NCBI GenBank assembly: GCA_024305405.1
Contig: JAKNDB010000087.1
Span: forward strand, 6,512,501-6,576,500
DNA from: Dirofilaria immitis
Taxonomy: Eukaryota > Nematoda > Chromadorea > Rhabditida > Onchocercidae
DNA length: 64,000 nt
Reading direction: 5' to 3'
Shown here: piece by piece, positions 11,595 through 25,395 of the stretch
How the letters are laid out: each line of letters begins with the position of its first letter
How positions within the stretch are numbered: the stretch's first letter is position 1
Position numbers and translations under genes: made by a program
The notes under the pieces: generated by a model
Told to the model about the DNA's origin: nothing
Databases searched by the model: none
What the model saw: the letters and a program-made list of their open reading frames with translations, nothing else

Positions 11595-14500
11595 TTGTGA
11601 CCTTTTTAAAGAGGTTTTTATAACAAAAAAATTTTATCAAATAAATATTTATAATAATCATTTAATAGTTAAGATTATAAATATGATAATAAATATTAAA
11701 TGGTTATAAAACGATCAGTTAGTCAACAAAGAGGAAACACAAAAACAAAAAGCATAATTTTTCCGAAAAGCTGCCAGCTAACGATTCATATTTTCCATTT
11801 GTATTCGTAGTCAATTTCAGACGTAAGTTTCTAAACTTTGCTGACAGTAACTGTAGTCAGCTGCTAAGTAATTGCAAAAATTGACTCAGATCAGAGATAA
11901 TATTCATACTGAAATTCAACTGCTGAATATCTGGAATCTCTCTACTCATTCATAAGTTAATAAATATTGATCGTATTCCATTAAAATTGTGAATTTATTG
12001 TTATTTAGATAAAGTATGTCATTAATAAGATAGCATTGAAAAGACAGATGTTTTTATCATTGAGAAGGATCAAAAACATTTAATTAACTTTTTCGAAAAA
12101 CTATAAAAATAGCAAGTTCGTTATTTCATATCGTGGAAATTAAAAAGTTTCCGCATATATTTTGATGTGCGATCATTATCACGCTGATTAATTATGGTCG
12201 CAAAAATAATTAAAAGGGAAAAAAGAGAAAAAAGATCTTTTATTCGTTATATCATAGTTGTTCCGTGATAATATGCGAATCTCAAATTTTGCTTTTCTCA
12301 ATGAAATGATGTAATTTTGATTTGTTAATCATTGATTCCATACAAGTTTATGCTACTAATAATTGCAAATATTAGTTCTTATTCCCTTAAGAAACGAAAA
12401 CTTGCCTATTTGCCTGATAGAAATATTGTTCGTTATTTCTACTTATTCATGTTATTTTGTATTAAGATGATTTATCGTTTATTGATGAAATGTTCTTTGA
12501 TGTAATCCAAGATGTCCGAAGAACATTTTTATCGAATAAAAAACCTCTGGGACATTTCGCAATGATCTCTTTCATTGTATTATAATTATATCTTAATGAA
12601 CAATGCAAAGACATAATTAAATTAATCTTCTATCATGCTTTAATTAATTCTTTAAACAAAGAAAAGCTACTCATTGTACTATTTGAAAGTTAGTTATTTA
12701 AAGTTTTTAATTTTATCGCCAGCCATTTTTAATAGCTATATTGTGGCAAAACGATTATTGCCAGCAATAATTGCATACGATTATCGTCCTAAATAGACTA
12801 TGAAAAAATCGTTACTTTCTTATTATTATCATAGCAAAATATGGCTTTAGATTAATCTTTAATCTTTTAAATGTTTATACAAGTATAAACAACCAAATTT
12901 TTCAATTATTATTTATTTTTGTAATAAAGCTAATGAGAAGTAGATAATGTTAAAATATTTCTTCTTCAAAAATAGTCAAAAACCAATGCACTTATTCACA
13001 CAATGCATTCAATAAATATAAGAGCATATTTTCTTTTTGTTATATTAAAATTTTTTCAATTGAAATAAACGAACATACAAAGATAATGAATAAATTGTCC
13101 GATTTGATCATGAGTAGTTATATCAGCGTGTCAAGATCAATTTCTAATTAAAAATGCTTTAGCAAGCGTTCTTAAAATTTCATGCATTTAAATCATTTAA
13201 GAATAAATTTGAATTATATAAAAGCAGCATATATGAAAAGTTAAATTTAATTTATTCGAGCATGAAAAATGTGCAAACGAATGAAGAATATTACGACATA
13301 TCCCTTTATTATCTTTTTATTCTTAATGATATCATCAACTGTTATTCGTCAACATCGGCCTCATGTTCCTACAAAAATTAATTAAGCACGTGGTACTTAT
13401 GAAATCTTATCTTTTATGTTTTTGAAAAAGCTTTCGTCAAACATTTGTAACTATTTTAATTTTTTTTTTTAACTTCTTATGCAAAAATTATATTTTCGCT
13501 TTCAACTGCATTGCAAATTAATCGAAATAAATGCTCTTTCTTTCATAAAATTTTGTTACATTTCAAATTGGCTATTAATTTTTATTCATTAAGCAACTCA
13601 AAAATATTTTCGCCTAGCCATTTTTATATAAAAAGTATTGATAGTAAATTTTATGAAATACTTTCGCATATATATCATTAATTAAATATATTGTTACTTA
13701 ATTATGCGACAAATATTCAACTATTGTAAAAGATCATAGCAACGATGATATTCATTCAGTAATTGTTCGAAATAAACTTTTGTGTAAATCTGCTATGATC
13801 ACCTCTAGGAAGAAACTGAAGTACCGCGGCGAATACATTAATTCCAAAATATTATTTGAAAGTAATTTTAACTAAAACACCTGATCGTTCCATACGATAA
13901 GTAGTGCAGCATATTGCAAATAAATTTTCAGATTGAATTTTATCTGATACTGCCAAGAAAAAAAGAATAAATTTTTATTTCTCTTCAAATATTTTTTGTA
14001 AACATCATCTAAATAAATTTGCAAAAATGTCTCAAAGAATATAATAGGTTCGCAAATATTTCAGCTCAGTTGTTTCATGTTTTTTTCCACTCCATTAAAG
14101 AGCAACTGGAATTATGCAACTAAGCTCTACTATTTTTTAACTTTCAAGTTGTTTCTTAAATGTTTTCAATCTTTTTCTTCTTTTTCGGTGATTCAATAGC
14201 TTTGACTTTAATTCGAAATGTCAAAGATACTGAGTCATCGAAAAAATTTAATTTGGGAGAGTGTTAGGTTTGAATTCAAACAGAAAATTATTAGATAATT
14301 TAAATGCATGAAATATTTATAAATTCGATCGACTAAAAAGAAAAAAGAGGGACGACTACTCTTCTTTTTATGATGAAAACGCTTTTAGTTAATATCTTGT
14401 TAATGTTTCCAATTCCGAGAGTTATGTAAATTCATTCATTTTCATTTCTCATCTAACACTTTTTAATTTAAGAAAGACTAGGGATCGTATTCATATCTAT

Positions 14501-14600
14501 CATTAGTAAAAATTAATCAGAATCCAGCATTTTTGTTTATCACTTGCTTTATCAGCATATCTGATTGTATCTTCTACGAGAATTCTACAAAAAATAAAAA
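11595..14600. other. Mostly A+T-rich non-coding stretch
   Basis: Nothing supported beyond the small signal-peptide-like frame at 13269-13385. A patch at 13800-13840 (tctaggaagaaactgaag) is G+C-richer but cannot be joined to an exon chain. Confidence 0.5.
13269..13385 (+). CDS. Possible very short secreted peptide (38 residues)
   Basis: ATG 13269 (or the in-frame ATG 13281) opens a frame that starts MKNITTYPFIIFLFLMISS from the second Met: basic start, hydrophobic core, small residues, which is a typical signal peptide. A short basic tail, VIRQHRPHVPTKIN, follows before TAA 13383-13385. It may be complete or a first exon. No splice donor was seen inside. The overlapping frame one base away is also open, so this is weak evidence. 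Confidence 0.22.
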   Translation: MCKRMKNITTYPFIIFLFLMISSTVIRQHRPHVPTKIN

Positions 14601-14625
14601 AAATAAAAAGCTGTTTTCAGCTACT

Positions 14626-15638
14626 ATGAAAAATCAAATATTGCTGTTTTACTTCGGACTATGTCAATACATAATCATGTCAGCAACCATTTCGATGCAA
14701 AGCGTTTGACTTGTTGTATAAACGACTACAATCGGTAGGATTTTTCACTTCTCATTTTTTTTTTTTTTGAATATTATCGAAATATTGCTTCATAATGAAC
14801 AGCAGAAATCATTTCATCTTCATCCATGTGAAAAAGTAAAATTTTTGACTCTCCTTGCTTAAACTTTTTAGAATTAATTTTATAAAATAAATTTAACCAA
14901 TTATTCAAAAATATGAATTTTTTAGATTTGCTTAATTAATTTAGAATGCAAATTACATACAAATGTCAAATGGATTGTCAAATTAAATAATGAGTAAAGT
15001 TTTTAAATGGCTTGAAATTCTTCATTATTATTTAAAAATTTTCCTAGTTCTTTGAAATAATAGACATTTCAGTATTCTTTTCACTCAAAAAATGTACTTA
15101 TTATCACAGTCTGATGAAGATGGAACAGAGGAGAAGAAAGCATCATCCTCACGAAGGATAGTCACATCACTGGTAAACAATCCAGTTTAAACAAATTCAT
15201 ATAACTGTAATTAGAAAGAAGACTGATTCTTGTTTTGTGTAGCAGAAGAAATTGATATTCGAACAAGAAAAAATTGATTTTCCTAATTCGTCCAAAAAAA
15301 AACCAAATAAATAACTCATATGGATAACTTCCTTGATAAGCAACTTGGGCGAATGATAATGTCTAATTACAAGAATTTGGTATATGTAATTAATTAATTA
15401 CGGCTACTGATAAAAATTTTATCTCATGCCTTTTGAAATTATTCGATACTATTATTTGAAACAAATTTATAAGATATCGCGATCAAATGGCAACGAATGC
15501 TATAAGAGGAAGCAGTCACAAAGATATTTATCGCGCGAAGTGAATTTAACAAATGATCAAAGGCGAAAATCGACCAAACGACGAAATAAATATCGATCAC
15601 TTCGTTCGATGCTTTATGGCTTGAGCTTGAAACAGTAA
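14626..15638 (+). CDS. Candidate secreted, strongly basic 101-residue protein, three exons
   Basis: Exons 14626-14703, 15110-15172 and 15474-15638 are all phase 0 and join without adjustment. The ATG lies 5 nt after a strong acceptor (ctgttttcag, 14611-14620), a likely spliced-leader addition site. Residues 1 to about 25 are a hydrophobic signal (MKNQILLFYFGLCQYIIM). Exon 2 is bounded by a strong acceptor (ttatcacag) and a GTAAAC donor and encodes an acidic-then-basic SDEDGTEEKKASSSRR. Exon 3 encodes mostly basic sequence with repeated dibasic sites (YKRKQ, DQRRKS, TKRRNKY) and ends LYGLSLKQ before TAA. The exons are clearly richer in G+C than the introns. Dibasic sites after a signal peptide suggest a processed precursor or a secreted nucleic-acid- or heparin-binding protein. 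That is inference; I recognise no family. Only one Cys remains after the signal (NECYK). Confidence 0.5.
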
Positions 15639-18600
15639 GAATTTTTAAGTAAATTTTCAAAAATAAAATTGAAAACTGTTGGGAAAATCGAGAAGTCTTC
15701 GATGTCATTGAACGGCCGTTAATTTTGATTTATTATGAGCTTTTGTTCTAATAAACCTTGAAAAATCAATCGAATTTGTTTGTTTTCTTTTTGCTTGGAA
15801 AATTTTGCAACTCATATTTTATTGCTTGTAGTGTTTTTGACAAATTTTAGCTACAAAGTTCATAATTTACAAACAGATCATTAATCATTCAATAAATACA
15901 TCTTCCAGAATTAAGCATTTCTCAACACCACAATTGAATATCTTTTTTCTATTTCATCTATATTCATCATCTGTATCTGTATTGTCACTTTTTCTCTCTA
16001 ATTTTGCAACATTCCATCTTCGTCGTTTATATTGCTGTCTATTACATTTCCTAGATCTTTATTCTTAAAATCCTAACGTCTCAAAAATGTAATTAATTGG
16101 ATTTTGCTAATTAGTAGAATTTCCTGACAATTTTGCATCTTTTTTTTTTTTTTTTTTATCACAACTTCAGTCAAAGTGCATTTATAAAATAACTATTAAA
16201 AAATTTTGGATTCAATCTAATGATCACCCATAGTGCTAACTGGATAAACTTCTTTGACTTTCGTTTACTGAAAAAATATTGGAAAATGCATTTGTAGTTT
16301 TACTACCGAGAATGGAATTTATTGCGAGGAAATTGACATGTTCTTAAAATTAGGCAGATTTTTGAGGTACTCCTATTCTCAAAAGTAAGAAGGATTAGTT
16401 GTGGAGGAGTAAAGATGGTAATTCCGATTCCACACTATCTATTCATTTTAACGGGGAAAAACGAGAATTTGAAAAAATATTCATTGGTAATAATCTTTCC
16501 CATTAAATTTGAGAGAATTTAAGCTCAAATATAATTTAATTGAAAATATGCCAAGCTGATCGATATCGTTATATCATAGATAATGAATTGGATCACAGTG
16601 ATAAAAACATCAAAACAGACAAACAATGGCAATGACAAAATAACAATGAAACATATTTTTAAACTAAGCAATGATGCATAAGCCAAATTTAGCAATCAAT
16701 CCAGAATTTTGCTAAGTAGGTCAAAAAATTCAGCCTATTAATAAGACTAGATGAAATGCAAATATTTGGTTGAAAAAGCGAATAGTTTATACTTGAGGAT
16801 TACTGATCCATACTGCAGACACTCGAATAATTGCTGGATGAAAAGTGAAAGGATAAATTTGATTTTGAAGGAGAAGTATAAATCCCGTTGTTAACAGATC
16901 AATAATTTGTTTATTCAAAATGCTTAAAATGCTGGCAGAAAGAATAATCGGTATAACATAAAATACTTTGTTTAAAAACACTTTTCTGAAAAGTTAGTCT
17001 GAGAAGTGATCATTTATTATTCTTATCAAAAGACTAATCATCACACTAGTTGTTTTTCTAACAGAAATATTATAAAAACCAAAAAAATAAATAAATATAA
17101 ATCTTGCGGAATTTGAATAAGTGGATATCGAATGAAAACTTGACCGACAAAGACATCAATAATGAATTTCATCGATATTGTTGGTTAGTTTCTGCCTTTT
17201 GGAACTTTCTCAATTATATTTATAAAATGATTATTTCATTGTTTTCATATAGAATTTTGTCTAAAATAGTTAAAAGTTAGAAGGAATGCTTAGATAGTAA
17301 CATGGGTTTCATTTAAAAATTAAAAAAGAAAAATAATAAAAAATCAATCAATAAAAGATTTAGAAAAATCAAGAAAGTTAAAAACTTTTTAATGAATTTA
17401 AAAAGTATAAGAAATCCATATGGCGGATATAAAACAGTTGTCATGGATTTCTTTGACTTTTCCTGAATTGTTTTTGCATTCATTCAGAAAATATCATAGA
17501 ACTGTGTTAGCTGCAACCTCAATATTGAAAAAAGAAAATTTTTATTAAAAAAATCAAAATAAACTAGGTTTTCATATGAAAATTTAGTCCCTTCGGAATT
17601 ATATATTTACTTTTCTTTACTGAAAACTATTATATAGAAGTTTAAAGAGAAATTAGCAGAGAGAATTAATTAATTGCCCCAAAGATAATTAATTAATCAT
17701 ATGCAGATGCATTTCTTTCACCTTATTTGCATATTGCAACCTTAACAATATTTACTTTTACTTTTTGAAAAGTTATTCAATTTCAGTCTATAAATGACAA
17801 AAGTATATATTAATGATATGTTCGTCCAAATTTCTGTAATTATCAACTGTATATCATTCAATCTTGTCACTTGTCATATTCTTTATGCTAATATCTTATT
17901 GCTTAATTTGTTGACGAATTTTCAATTTATATGCATTAAGGAAAAATAACACTCTTAACGGTTAGCAACAACTTCTGCTACTTACGCTGTGTCAACAAAT
18001 AATTTTCTTCAAGTTTGCTTCGTAACTTACGCAATTTATTCCTATTTCAAGGATGGAGAAGAGGAAAAGTAAAGCAGAAACTGAAAATAGCGTTTATTTA
18101 TGTTGGCTTATTTCCTTTTTCCTGTCCTTCTCCTTGCGCCTTTAATTTTTGCCAACTAATCGCATTAGTTTGCGATATTGCTACTCAATAACTTTACAAA
18201 AATCTTTTGCTAATACTTATTTTTTTCTTTAGAAATTTTCGAAATTTTATCTTCATCACTAGTTCTTAGAGAGTATAACAATATCAATCTAAATATTTGA
18301 ATGGATTATATGATTTAGCTTTTCTATTATTTCATCTGTTTTTCTTTTTTTTTTTTTGTAAAATTTCGTAAATATCTTCGGCGAATGTTTTAAACATGAA
18401 AAATTTAACTCTTTCATTTATCCAAAATTTTTCTATTCGATTATGATCGAAGTAGCGGGTGACAAAGGTTTTTGGTAACTCTCGCTAATTATTCTTCTAT
18501 TATAAAATAATTTTTGTTTTGAATTTCTAAAGAATATTTAATCAAAAATTAATTACCTTAAATCGCTCTTAATTTTCTAGTCAATTTAAATAATCAGCGA

Positions 18601-19505
18601 TAATATATTTTTATTTAAATTATAGCAAGAAGATACTTATAGAAAAGGTATGCGATAAACATTGAATTTGTTGAAAAGTTGACAATATAGAAGTTGTTCC
18701 TAGATCTGAATCCAAAATTTTTTTAAATAGTTGAAAATATATGTACTGTTTCTTGAAAGATGTAACCACGATTTCTTAGCAGAAAGATTCATTAATTAGC
18801 TGATATGAGTAATGATTTGAATAAATAAACCATAAATCATTTATAAAAATATCAACTAACTAATATATTCGCAAAGGCTGGTTCTTATTAATTTATCATG
18901 CAAGCTTTTTTTAGAAATAATGCAAGCGCTATTGCAAACGATTTGATGCATAAATGTTGATTAATTATTGCTTTTAAATTCAAATAAATTTGATAAATTT
19001 CCAGTAAAAATATTATTTGGGAGGAAAGGAATAATTCTGAATTATTTCAGGGAGAGGGAAAAAGCTCAGCGAATGAAATTATTAAAACAAGAAAGAGGTT
19101 AGTCTTTCGGAATGGCTTTTATACGTCGTATCACTCATTTTGATTTTATATAGCAATGACAAAATATCGGTCAATGAAACGATATCTTTCATTTGACTTA
19201 AATTTATTATTATTATTATTATTTCTGAAATGCATTAATAATGCTTAAACAATATGAAGTGTTTTCAATTCTTATTTATATTGATATTTACGTTTTTCAT
19301 AAATAATAAATAAAAATGCGGCTTTTTCGACATGGCTAGAAAAAAATAATTTTTTTGGAATTTTAACATATATGAAGAACAGAGATAGGAAATAAATTTT
19401 AAAATGAGAATGAACGGCGATTATAAATGAAATTGACATTAAACCTAAACTAAACTGTAATGAAATTTAAACTAAACTGATTGATTAATTTCATATCAAT
19501 TCAAT
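15639..19505. other. Stretch without a convincing gene
   Basis: A+T-rich with poly-T at about 16141-16157. A G+C-richer patch at 17940-18170 has open frames on both strands and a strong minus-strand donor (GTAAGT) near 17985, but no consistent exon chain could be built. Confidence 0.5.
19204..19221. repeat. (TTA)6 microsatellite
   Basis: Six uninterrupted TTA units, just downstream of the stop codon end of the minus-strand candidate at 19506. Confidence 0.9.
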
Positions 19506-21116
19506 TTAATTTCCAATTTTGGATGCAGGCATCATCATTTTGAACTTCTCGGATACGGATATTTCTTTATTACTGTGTTTCATAAACTAGAGCACATATA
19601 ATTAAAACTGCTTTGCCGAGAATTTCACTTGTCATATTTGAGAGATGGTTAATGTGCTTTCTTGTCTTACCTCTTTTCCTTTATCGATCTGCCAGTCGAG
19701 AACTATCTTTTGATTGATGGATAAATGATTGGCTACAATAAGCAAGCATCTGGCAAATATTTTTTGTTATTAAATTTCATTTGCCAAGCAGTAAATATAT
19801 TGCTACGACAAGTTTTATTCAAATAGTAGCTTATGTAATGCGTTTTTTAAATCTTGCAGCAATGTCTTTAAGTGATATTGAAACATTTCATTTCTGCAAT
19901 GGAAATGATGGAAAATCTTATTAATATGTTCGAAATAACATAAAATATATCTTTTGATAGCAAATAGAATATGAGATTTCTATTTAAAATTTATATATAA
20001 AATTAGGATAATTATTATTAGTACCGTTTGGTATATTATCCGAATCATATTGTTATTAATATTATCACAACAATTTCTTAATTTATAGTCTGAGTAGATT
20101 TCGATTGATTAAAACTACATAGCCTCTCAAAGTACTGAAAAAAAAACTTTTCTTAGAAAAAATAGATTAAAAGCGTTAATTAGTGCATGTAGAGTTTTAT
20201 ATGAACCATTTAGGATTGTTTTTAATCGGCCAATAATAAATATAGTAAATAGCGAATCTAAGGCTGTTTTCATTCAATGTTCTCGAGAAAGAATGACTGA
20301 TGGATATAACCTTTGCTTGTGTATGTATATGTTTTTGAACAAACACTTTATTAACTCTTTCCAAAATAAGTTTTTTGATTTTCTTTTTAAAATGCCTCGA
20401 AGTGCATCGCTTTATTGCTTTTTGGTCTTAAAAGTTTCTCTTATTATGTAAGGTTTTAGAAAGGGTCTTTTCGAAATTTTAGAAATTTTCTTAAAATAGC
20501 TATCGGTTTGGATTTTGTGTAGTTTTTAACATAAAAATTACATTGATGTATGAATATACTGAAGTTTTACCGGAGACACTATAACTGGAGAATAGTCCAT
20601 AATGGTTTGAGCTTGAGCTATTCTTTATTCGAGAATGGGATTGATCATTAAAGTTACAAACAGTGCATATTTTCCAAATATGTAAGATTTATACTGCATT
20701 TTTCATCCTGTTTCTTAGAAAATCATTTTACAGCTTTTAGTTAAGCAAAAATATGATACTTTTTAAAGACATTGTTTATAGCTCAAATTTTTTACTGTAT
20801 GCAATTATTGTGATCATATTAATACAGGAAGGATCAAAGAACACTGCAAACTATTTGTGCATTATCATTATAAACTATATTATTAGAAAAATTGATCATT
20901 TTTAAGTTTTAATCATTCCAGATTGTTGACACATATACTAATAATTTATTTTATTAATAAATTGAAGAGAAAAAGCAGATGAAAACTAATAAGACATATA
21001 TAATTGAGTCAGCATGAAATTAAGATAAAAATTGGACTACAATTCATATACCATCGTTCATTACATATTTTTCGAACAAATATGAGAAAGTCCAAATCTA
21101 TCGACATTGAAAGCAT
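19506..21116 (-). CDS. Candidate small four-exon minus-strand gene, function unknown
   Basis: In reading order: 21116-21052, 20617-20571, 19732-19671, 19586-19506. Every junction is GT...AG and all four phases fit (65, 47, 62 and 81 nt; 84 residues). Recognisable pieces are FLIFVRKICNER, SSSNHYGLFSSYSVS, NHLSINQKIVLDWQIDKGKE and a last exon ending FKMMMPASKIGN. The exons stand out by composition and the 19671 donor (GTAAGA) is strong. The start is the least certain part: it is simply the first in-frame ATG of the first exon, and the exon could extend upstream. No domain, signal peptide or family was recognised. The plus strand opposite exon 1 is also open, so strand is supported mainly by the in-phase splice chain. 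Confidence 0.38.
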
Positions 21117-21119
21117 TGA

Positions 21120-23440
21120 AAATATTCCAGAAATTGCTTCAAAATTAGCGTAATAAGCTTTTTCAAATCAAAATTGAATGCTTATTGTCTAAAGGAAGAA
21201 TTTGAAAGAACTAAAAGTTATATATAAAAAAATTTTCTCTCCAAAGAAAATTGATCTTTGAAAGGATTTGAAAGTGTTTCGTTCGTCATATTATTCAATA
21301 AATGATATATTAAAAAGATGAAGAATATTCTGTCCATATCAATCTGTCTTTCTCTCAAAATTCCTTCAAAACGCATCAAATTTATATACCTGTTACAAAA
21401 CATATAGTTTTAAGTATAGTTAGTATTTAGCTGCAAATATATTTTTATATAAATAAGACTCTAATAACACTCATACAAACTGGCCTCATATGTTTACAAT
21501 TACAGCTCAATTCTCGAAATCCAAATTAAATAAACTATAATCTGAGATCAACTGAATTCTCGTCCTTTGTGAATGGTTTTATCACATATTATTTTTAAGG
21601 CACTTTGTTTTTCTTAAATTAACTGATTTTATTGAATGATGAAAACTTATAAATATTCAAGAAGAAATGGTGAAATTTAATATAACAATAAATTTTAAGA
21701 ATTCTTTATAAAATGATGATAGAAAAATTGAATGATAAATTCATCTTCGCCATTATGTTTCTTTTTATATTATCAATGATTTATGAGGTATTTATTTTTA
21801 TTGAAATATAAATCAATTTAATATGGATTCTAAGTAATATTCCTCCATTGTTCATAGAATGGTAGGAAAAATCTATTTCTTTTCTCACACATTAATTAAA
21901 TTTGGTGTGTCGTATCTATATGAATATAACCGAGAGGGATATTAATACGATTTATATGCCAATTACAACATATGCAAAACTTATTATTAGTAAATAATGC
22001 ATATATAGCTTTATTATATTTTTATAGCTTTCCATGGCTGCAGCTAACAGGCTTAGTTTTTTTTTGCATTTCATAACAATGACAGAATATACTTTAATCT
22101 TTCTTAAAATAAACTTTTTAATTAAATTTTTAAACTCTTAAGTTTTTATAGAATTATTAGGTACTCCTAATCGTAAGATTTTTCTTGAAATCTTTTTTCT
22201 TTAAAATTATATGAAAAAAATTTTTTTCATTTCATCTCATGATAATGTAACTCGAATAAGACGTTATTGATAATCAGCTTTCGAATAAAGCTTATGATAT
22301 TGGTTATAAAACTTCTTACAAAGTCTTCCCCGATCATTTTAAAATCATTTCTTGATTCGAACAAGCAGTCTTTGTAAAATTAAAAATTTAATATTAAGTC
22401 TTGAAAAAAGAATTTGAACAGTAGCAACAATTCATTTGACGATGAATGCCATTGTTATCTCTCAGAAATAATTGGCTTGGCATATATGAAAGCAAAAAAT
22501 CATTTTAAGAAGGTTAAAATTCTGGCACATACGAAAAAAATATTTCCGACTTTAATCAAAAAATTTTGTCTCTATTATTTTCTAAATTTCACCGACAACC
22601 AAGACAAATGTATGATTTAATAACAACAAAGCAAGCGTTTCTTAAATTCTTTTCATCGATTATCTTTGACCTAAGGGGATCATTTGAAATAAAGAATTTA
22701 TTATTCAATTGATTTTTCGGCTTTAATTTGGGCATATCTGAAGAAATGCTTGTACTCTAGAAAATTCGAGATTCAACATAAACGATTCTATAAACAAAAA
22801 GAATTATTTTCAAAGGAAGCTTCTTAATATGAAATTTTGAAATCTGAGCAATTTTATTATTGATTCAGCACTAGGATTATTAAATATATATCAGATATAA
22901 TGTTATGATTCATCCATATCTCACATTTAATACAATAACAATTATCGTTTTTATTTCTAAACTTCCTAACAAAGAACGAAGTATCTTAGAACATGTTCGA
23001 TTCCATCTCTGCTGACAAGTTGATGCAGATGATTGAATTTTACACAATTTGAATATTTGGTGTGCTAAAAAAATTTTCCAAATCTTTCTTAAGTCTATTT
23101 GTCATCCCGCTACTTATCACTAGTATTATCGTTATGTCATTGAATTTAATCATCTTTGATTTCAATTAATTTTTTGCTTGTCTCATTTGATGGATAGAAA
23201 GTTTTCAAAAGAAATTACTTTTTAACTTTTTATGATCTTCAAATGAACAAGATTTTTCGCTGCAATTAGGAAATTCCGAAGGTACCTACTGGATTCTTGC
23301 AGCAATTCTCAAGAAATTTTAAAAACCTCCTCAGAAAAATCCTCTAAATTCATCAGCACACACTGCGTGAGAATCTAACGATAGAAAAGCAGGCTAAATA
23401 AGTGAAATTTGGTATTTCAACGAATTGTTAATAAAATGTT
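21120..23440. other. Stretch without a convincing gene
   Basis: A+T-rich. The minus-strand frame at 21403-21218 has a signal-like MDRIFFIFLIYHLL but neither a donor nor continuing exons. The plus-strand frame at 22414-22620 looks like chance. Confidence 0.5.
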
Positions 23441-23450
23441 GAAACAGTTT

Positions 23451-24240
23451 TCGCGATATCTTTTATGGAATAGACGAGAATGAATGAGGATTTTGATGGT
23501 TTCACAAGCTACATCCAATAAATCAAGTAGGCAAAAAGCGGAAAAAAAGAAACAAAGGATTTCGGAAAAATGAGGTGTTGGGAAAAAATAAGTTGCGGTA
23601 AAGATAATGAAGAGGGGTGGACGGAGAAAGGGACAGAGGAAAGTTCAATGATAATGATAAATGAAGATAAGGAAAGCGACGATGATGATGTGATAACAGA
23701 AACTGTGTAGTTCCTTAGTTCATGAACTTACCCCGCGAATCTCTTTCCTCAAAATAACATCTCTTTGAGGCCAATAATATATTATTCACCACAAAGCAGT
23801 GAAGAAAACAAGGGAAAGAAGGAGTTAGATGGATCCAGAAGAGTAAGAAGACAAAAGTTTTCAGTTTCGTTCTTTAATTCTTTTAGTTCTTACTTCAATC
23901 TCAGTATCTATCAAACTACTTAGCTCACTCTCTAACTTGTTAGTTTTAGATTTTCCACTCTATCTCTATCCTTCTTCATTCTTAGATCCACCTGCTTTTG
24001 AATCCTACTTTACGGTTTTTCTTTTCTCTCATAAGCTCCTAAATTTGTATTCCATTCTTTTCCAACCAACTTCGATTAATATTTCTCTTTTCATTCAGAA
24101 ACTACTTAATATATCGTTAATTCTTTCATTTTCCCCATTTTCAAAATCAAATCTTTTTTATATTGCATTTGATGCGACAAAATTGAAGATATCCTAAACC
24201 TTTAGAATCACTACCCTCTTCTTTCAACCTTTTAATTTGA
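23451..24240. other. Purine-rich block (23451-23870) followed by pyrimidine-rich block (23871-24240)
   Basis: On the plus strand the first 420 nt are dominated by A and G and the next 370 nt by T and C, with a sharp switch near 23870. Such skew removes stop codons and so creates long open frames on its own. Confidence 0.7.
23570..23710 (+). CDS. Possible short acidic ORF in the purine-rich block
   Basis: ATG to TAG, 46 codons, beginning MRCWEKISCGKDNEEGW and ending KESDDDDVITETV. The frame is open for 15 further codons upstream to a TAG. Two Cys, two Trp and an acidic C-terminus look protein-like, but the purine skew lowers the chance of stops here, so length alone is weak evidence. No splice partners identified. 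Confidence 0.2.
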   Translation: MRCWEKISCGKDNEEGWTEKGTEESSMIMINEDKESDDDDVITETV

Positions 24241-24902
24241 ATTTTAAAATCAATTGCATGTCTTTTCTTTGAATTGCTGCGATTAATTTTAATCTCACAG
24301 ATTTTATCAAATAGAATATTGAGATAAACATTTTATCAAACTGGAATAGTTCTTTCTTATATGCTTGGCAATTTATTGTTGTTTATCATCATTTAATCGT
24401 TTTTCATTGATGTTTCCTTTTTCTTTACAACCACTTATTACATTTATTTGTTAAATTGCTATAATTAATATTGATCCTACAAATTATACCCTTACTCTTA
24501 TTTCAATCTGCCAGCAATAATTGTCATTAGTTATGGAAAGACATGAGAGAAATCGCTTCACCATCTTTTAACTTATATTTTCAATCTCCCTTGCACAAAT
24601 GAATTGAACAATTTATCAGTAAGATAAGATGAAATAGCAACAAAAAACAATTGTCACAGTAATTCATTTTATACTTTTTTCTGACTTTCAATAAGATTTT
24701 TGTATATTTCTCATAAATTTTGCAAAGAATTTATTGAGATTCAACAAACATTTAGATTATTCTGATGATTTGAATCTCAAAAATCGCCATCCATATAAAA
24801 AAATGAATCCAATAGAGTCTATTCATTGTTTTTGTTTTTTTTTTTTAAAATTTTACTTTGTTAATCTTATTTGTTGATATTGTCTTGGAAGTCAAAAGTA
24901 GA

Positions 24903-24998
24903 ATGATTATTAGCATAATCTTCCTTTCGTCATTTCTATGTGTCATAGTTGTAACGCTTACAATTCTTGGAGCAGTGACTATCATTATCAATCACTGA
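24903..24998 (+). CDS. Possible 31-residue hydrophobic micropeptide
   Basis: ATG to TGA. Almost the whole product is hydrophobic (it begins MIISIIFLSSFLCVIVV), as in a single membrane span or signal anchor. It could be real, part of a larger spliced gene, or chance. Confidence 0.15.
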   Translation: MIISIIFLSSFLCVIVVTLTILGAVTIIINH

Positions 24999-25395
24999 TA
25001 GCAAAATAATAATTGACAAGTGCATTCTGGCTCCAAGATATTGTGAGAATATTTTTCTCAAAACTCTAGACTACAATCTTGTACCAAAATTTTGTCAAAG
25101 ACTGTAAAATCCCAAAAATATGATGCTTGTTTTAGATTTTTATAATCTGATTGAATGTACTGATATTAAGCCTTAATCCTTAATTTTTTAATGAACAACA
25201 AACCCAATTTTTGTTCAGAAATTTTCATCCGAATGATCAAATATTCAACTATTCACTGGTTTTCATCCAGAATTGATTCCTTACTACCTTGAGAAATTTT
25301 TCTATATTATAATTAATTTCTTTGTTCTCAGAAGATTGTATGATCTATAAACGAACACCAACGACATTGCTGATTTTTCTTAATCATTCATTTTG

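Noticed and set aside
23937..24197. 86-codon plus-strand open frame
   Set aside because: It lies in the pyrimidine-rich block, where stop codons are rare on this strand. No early ATG, no splice signals and a low-complexity translation.
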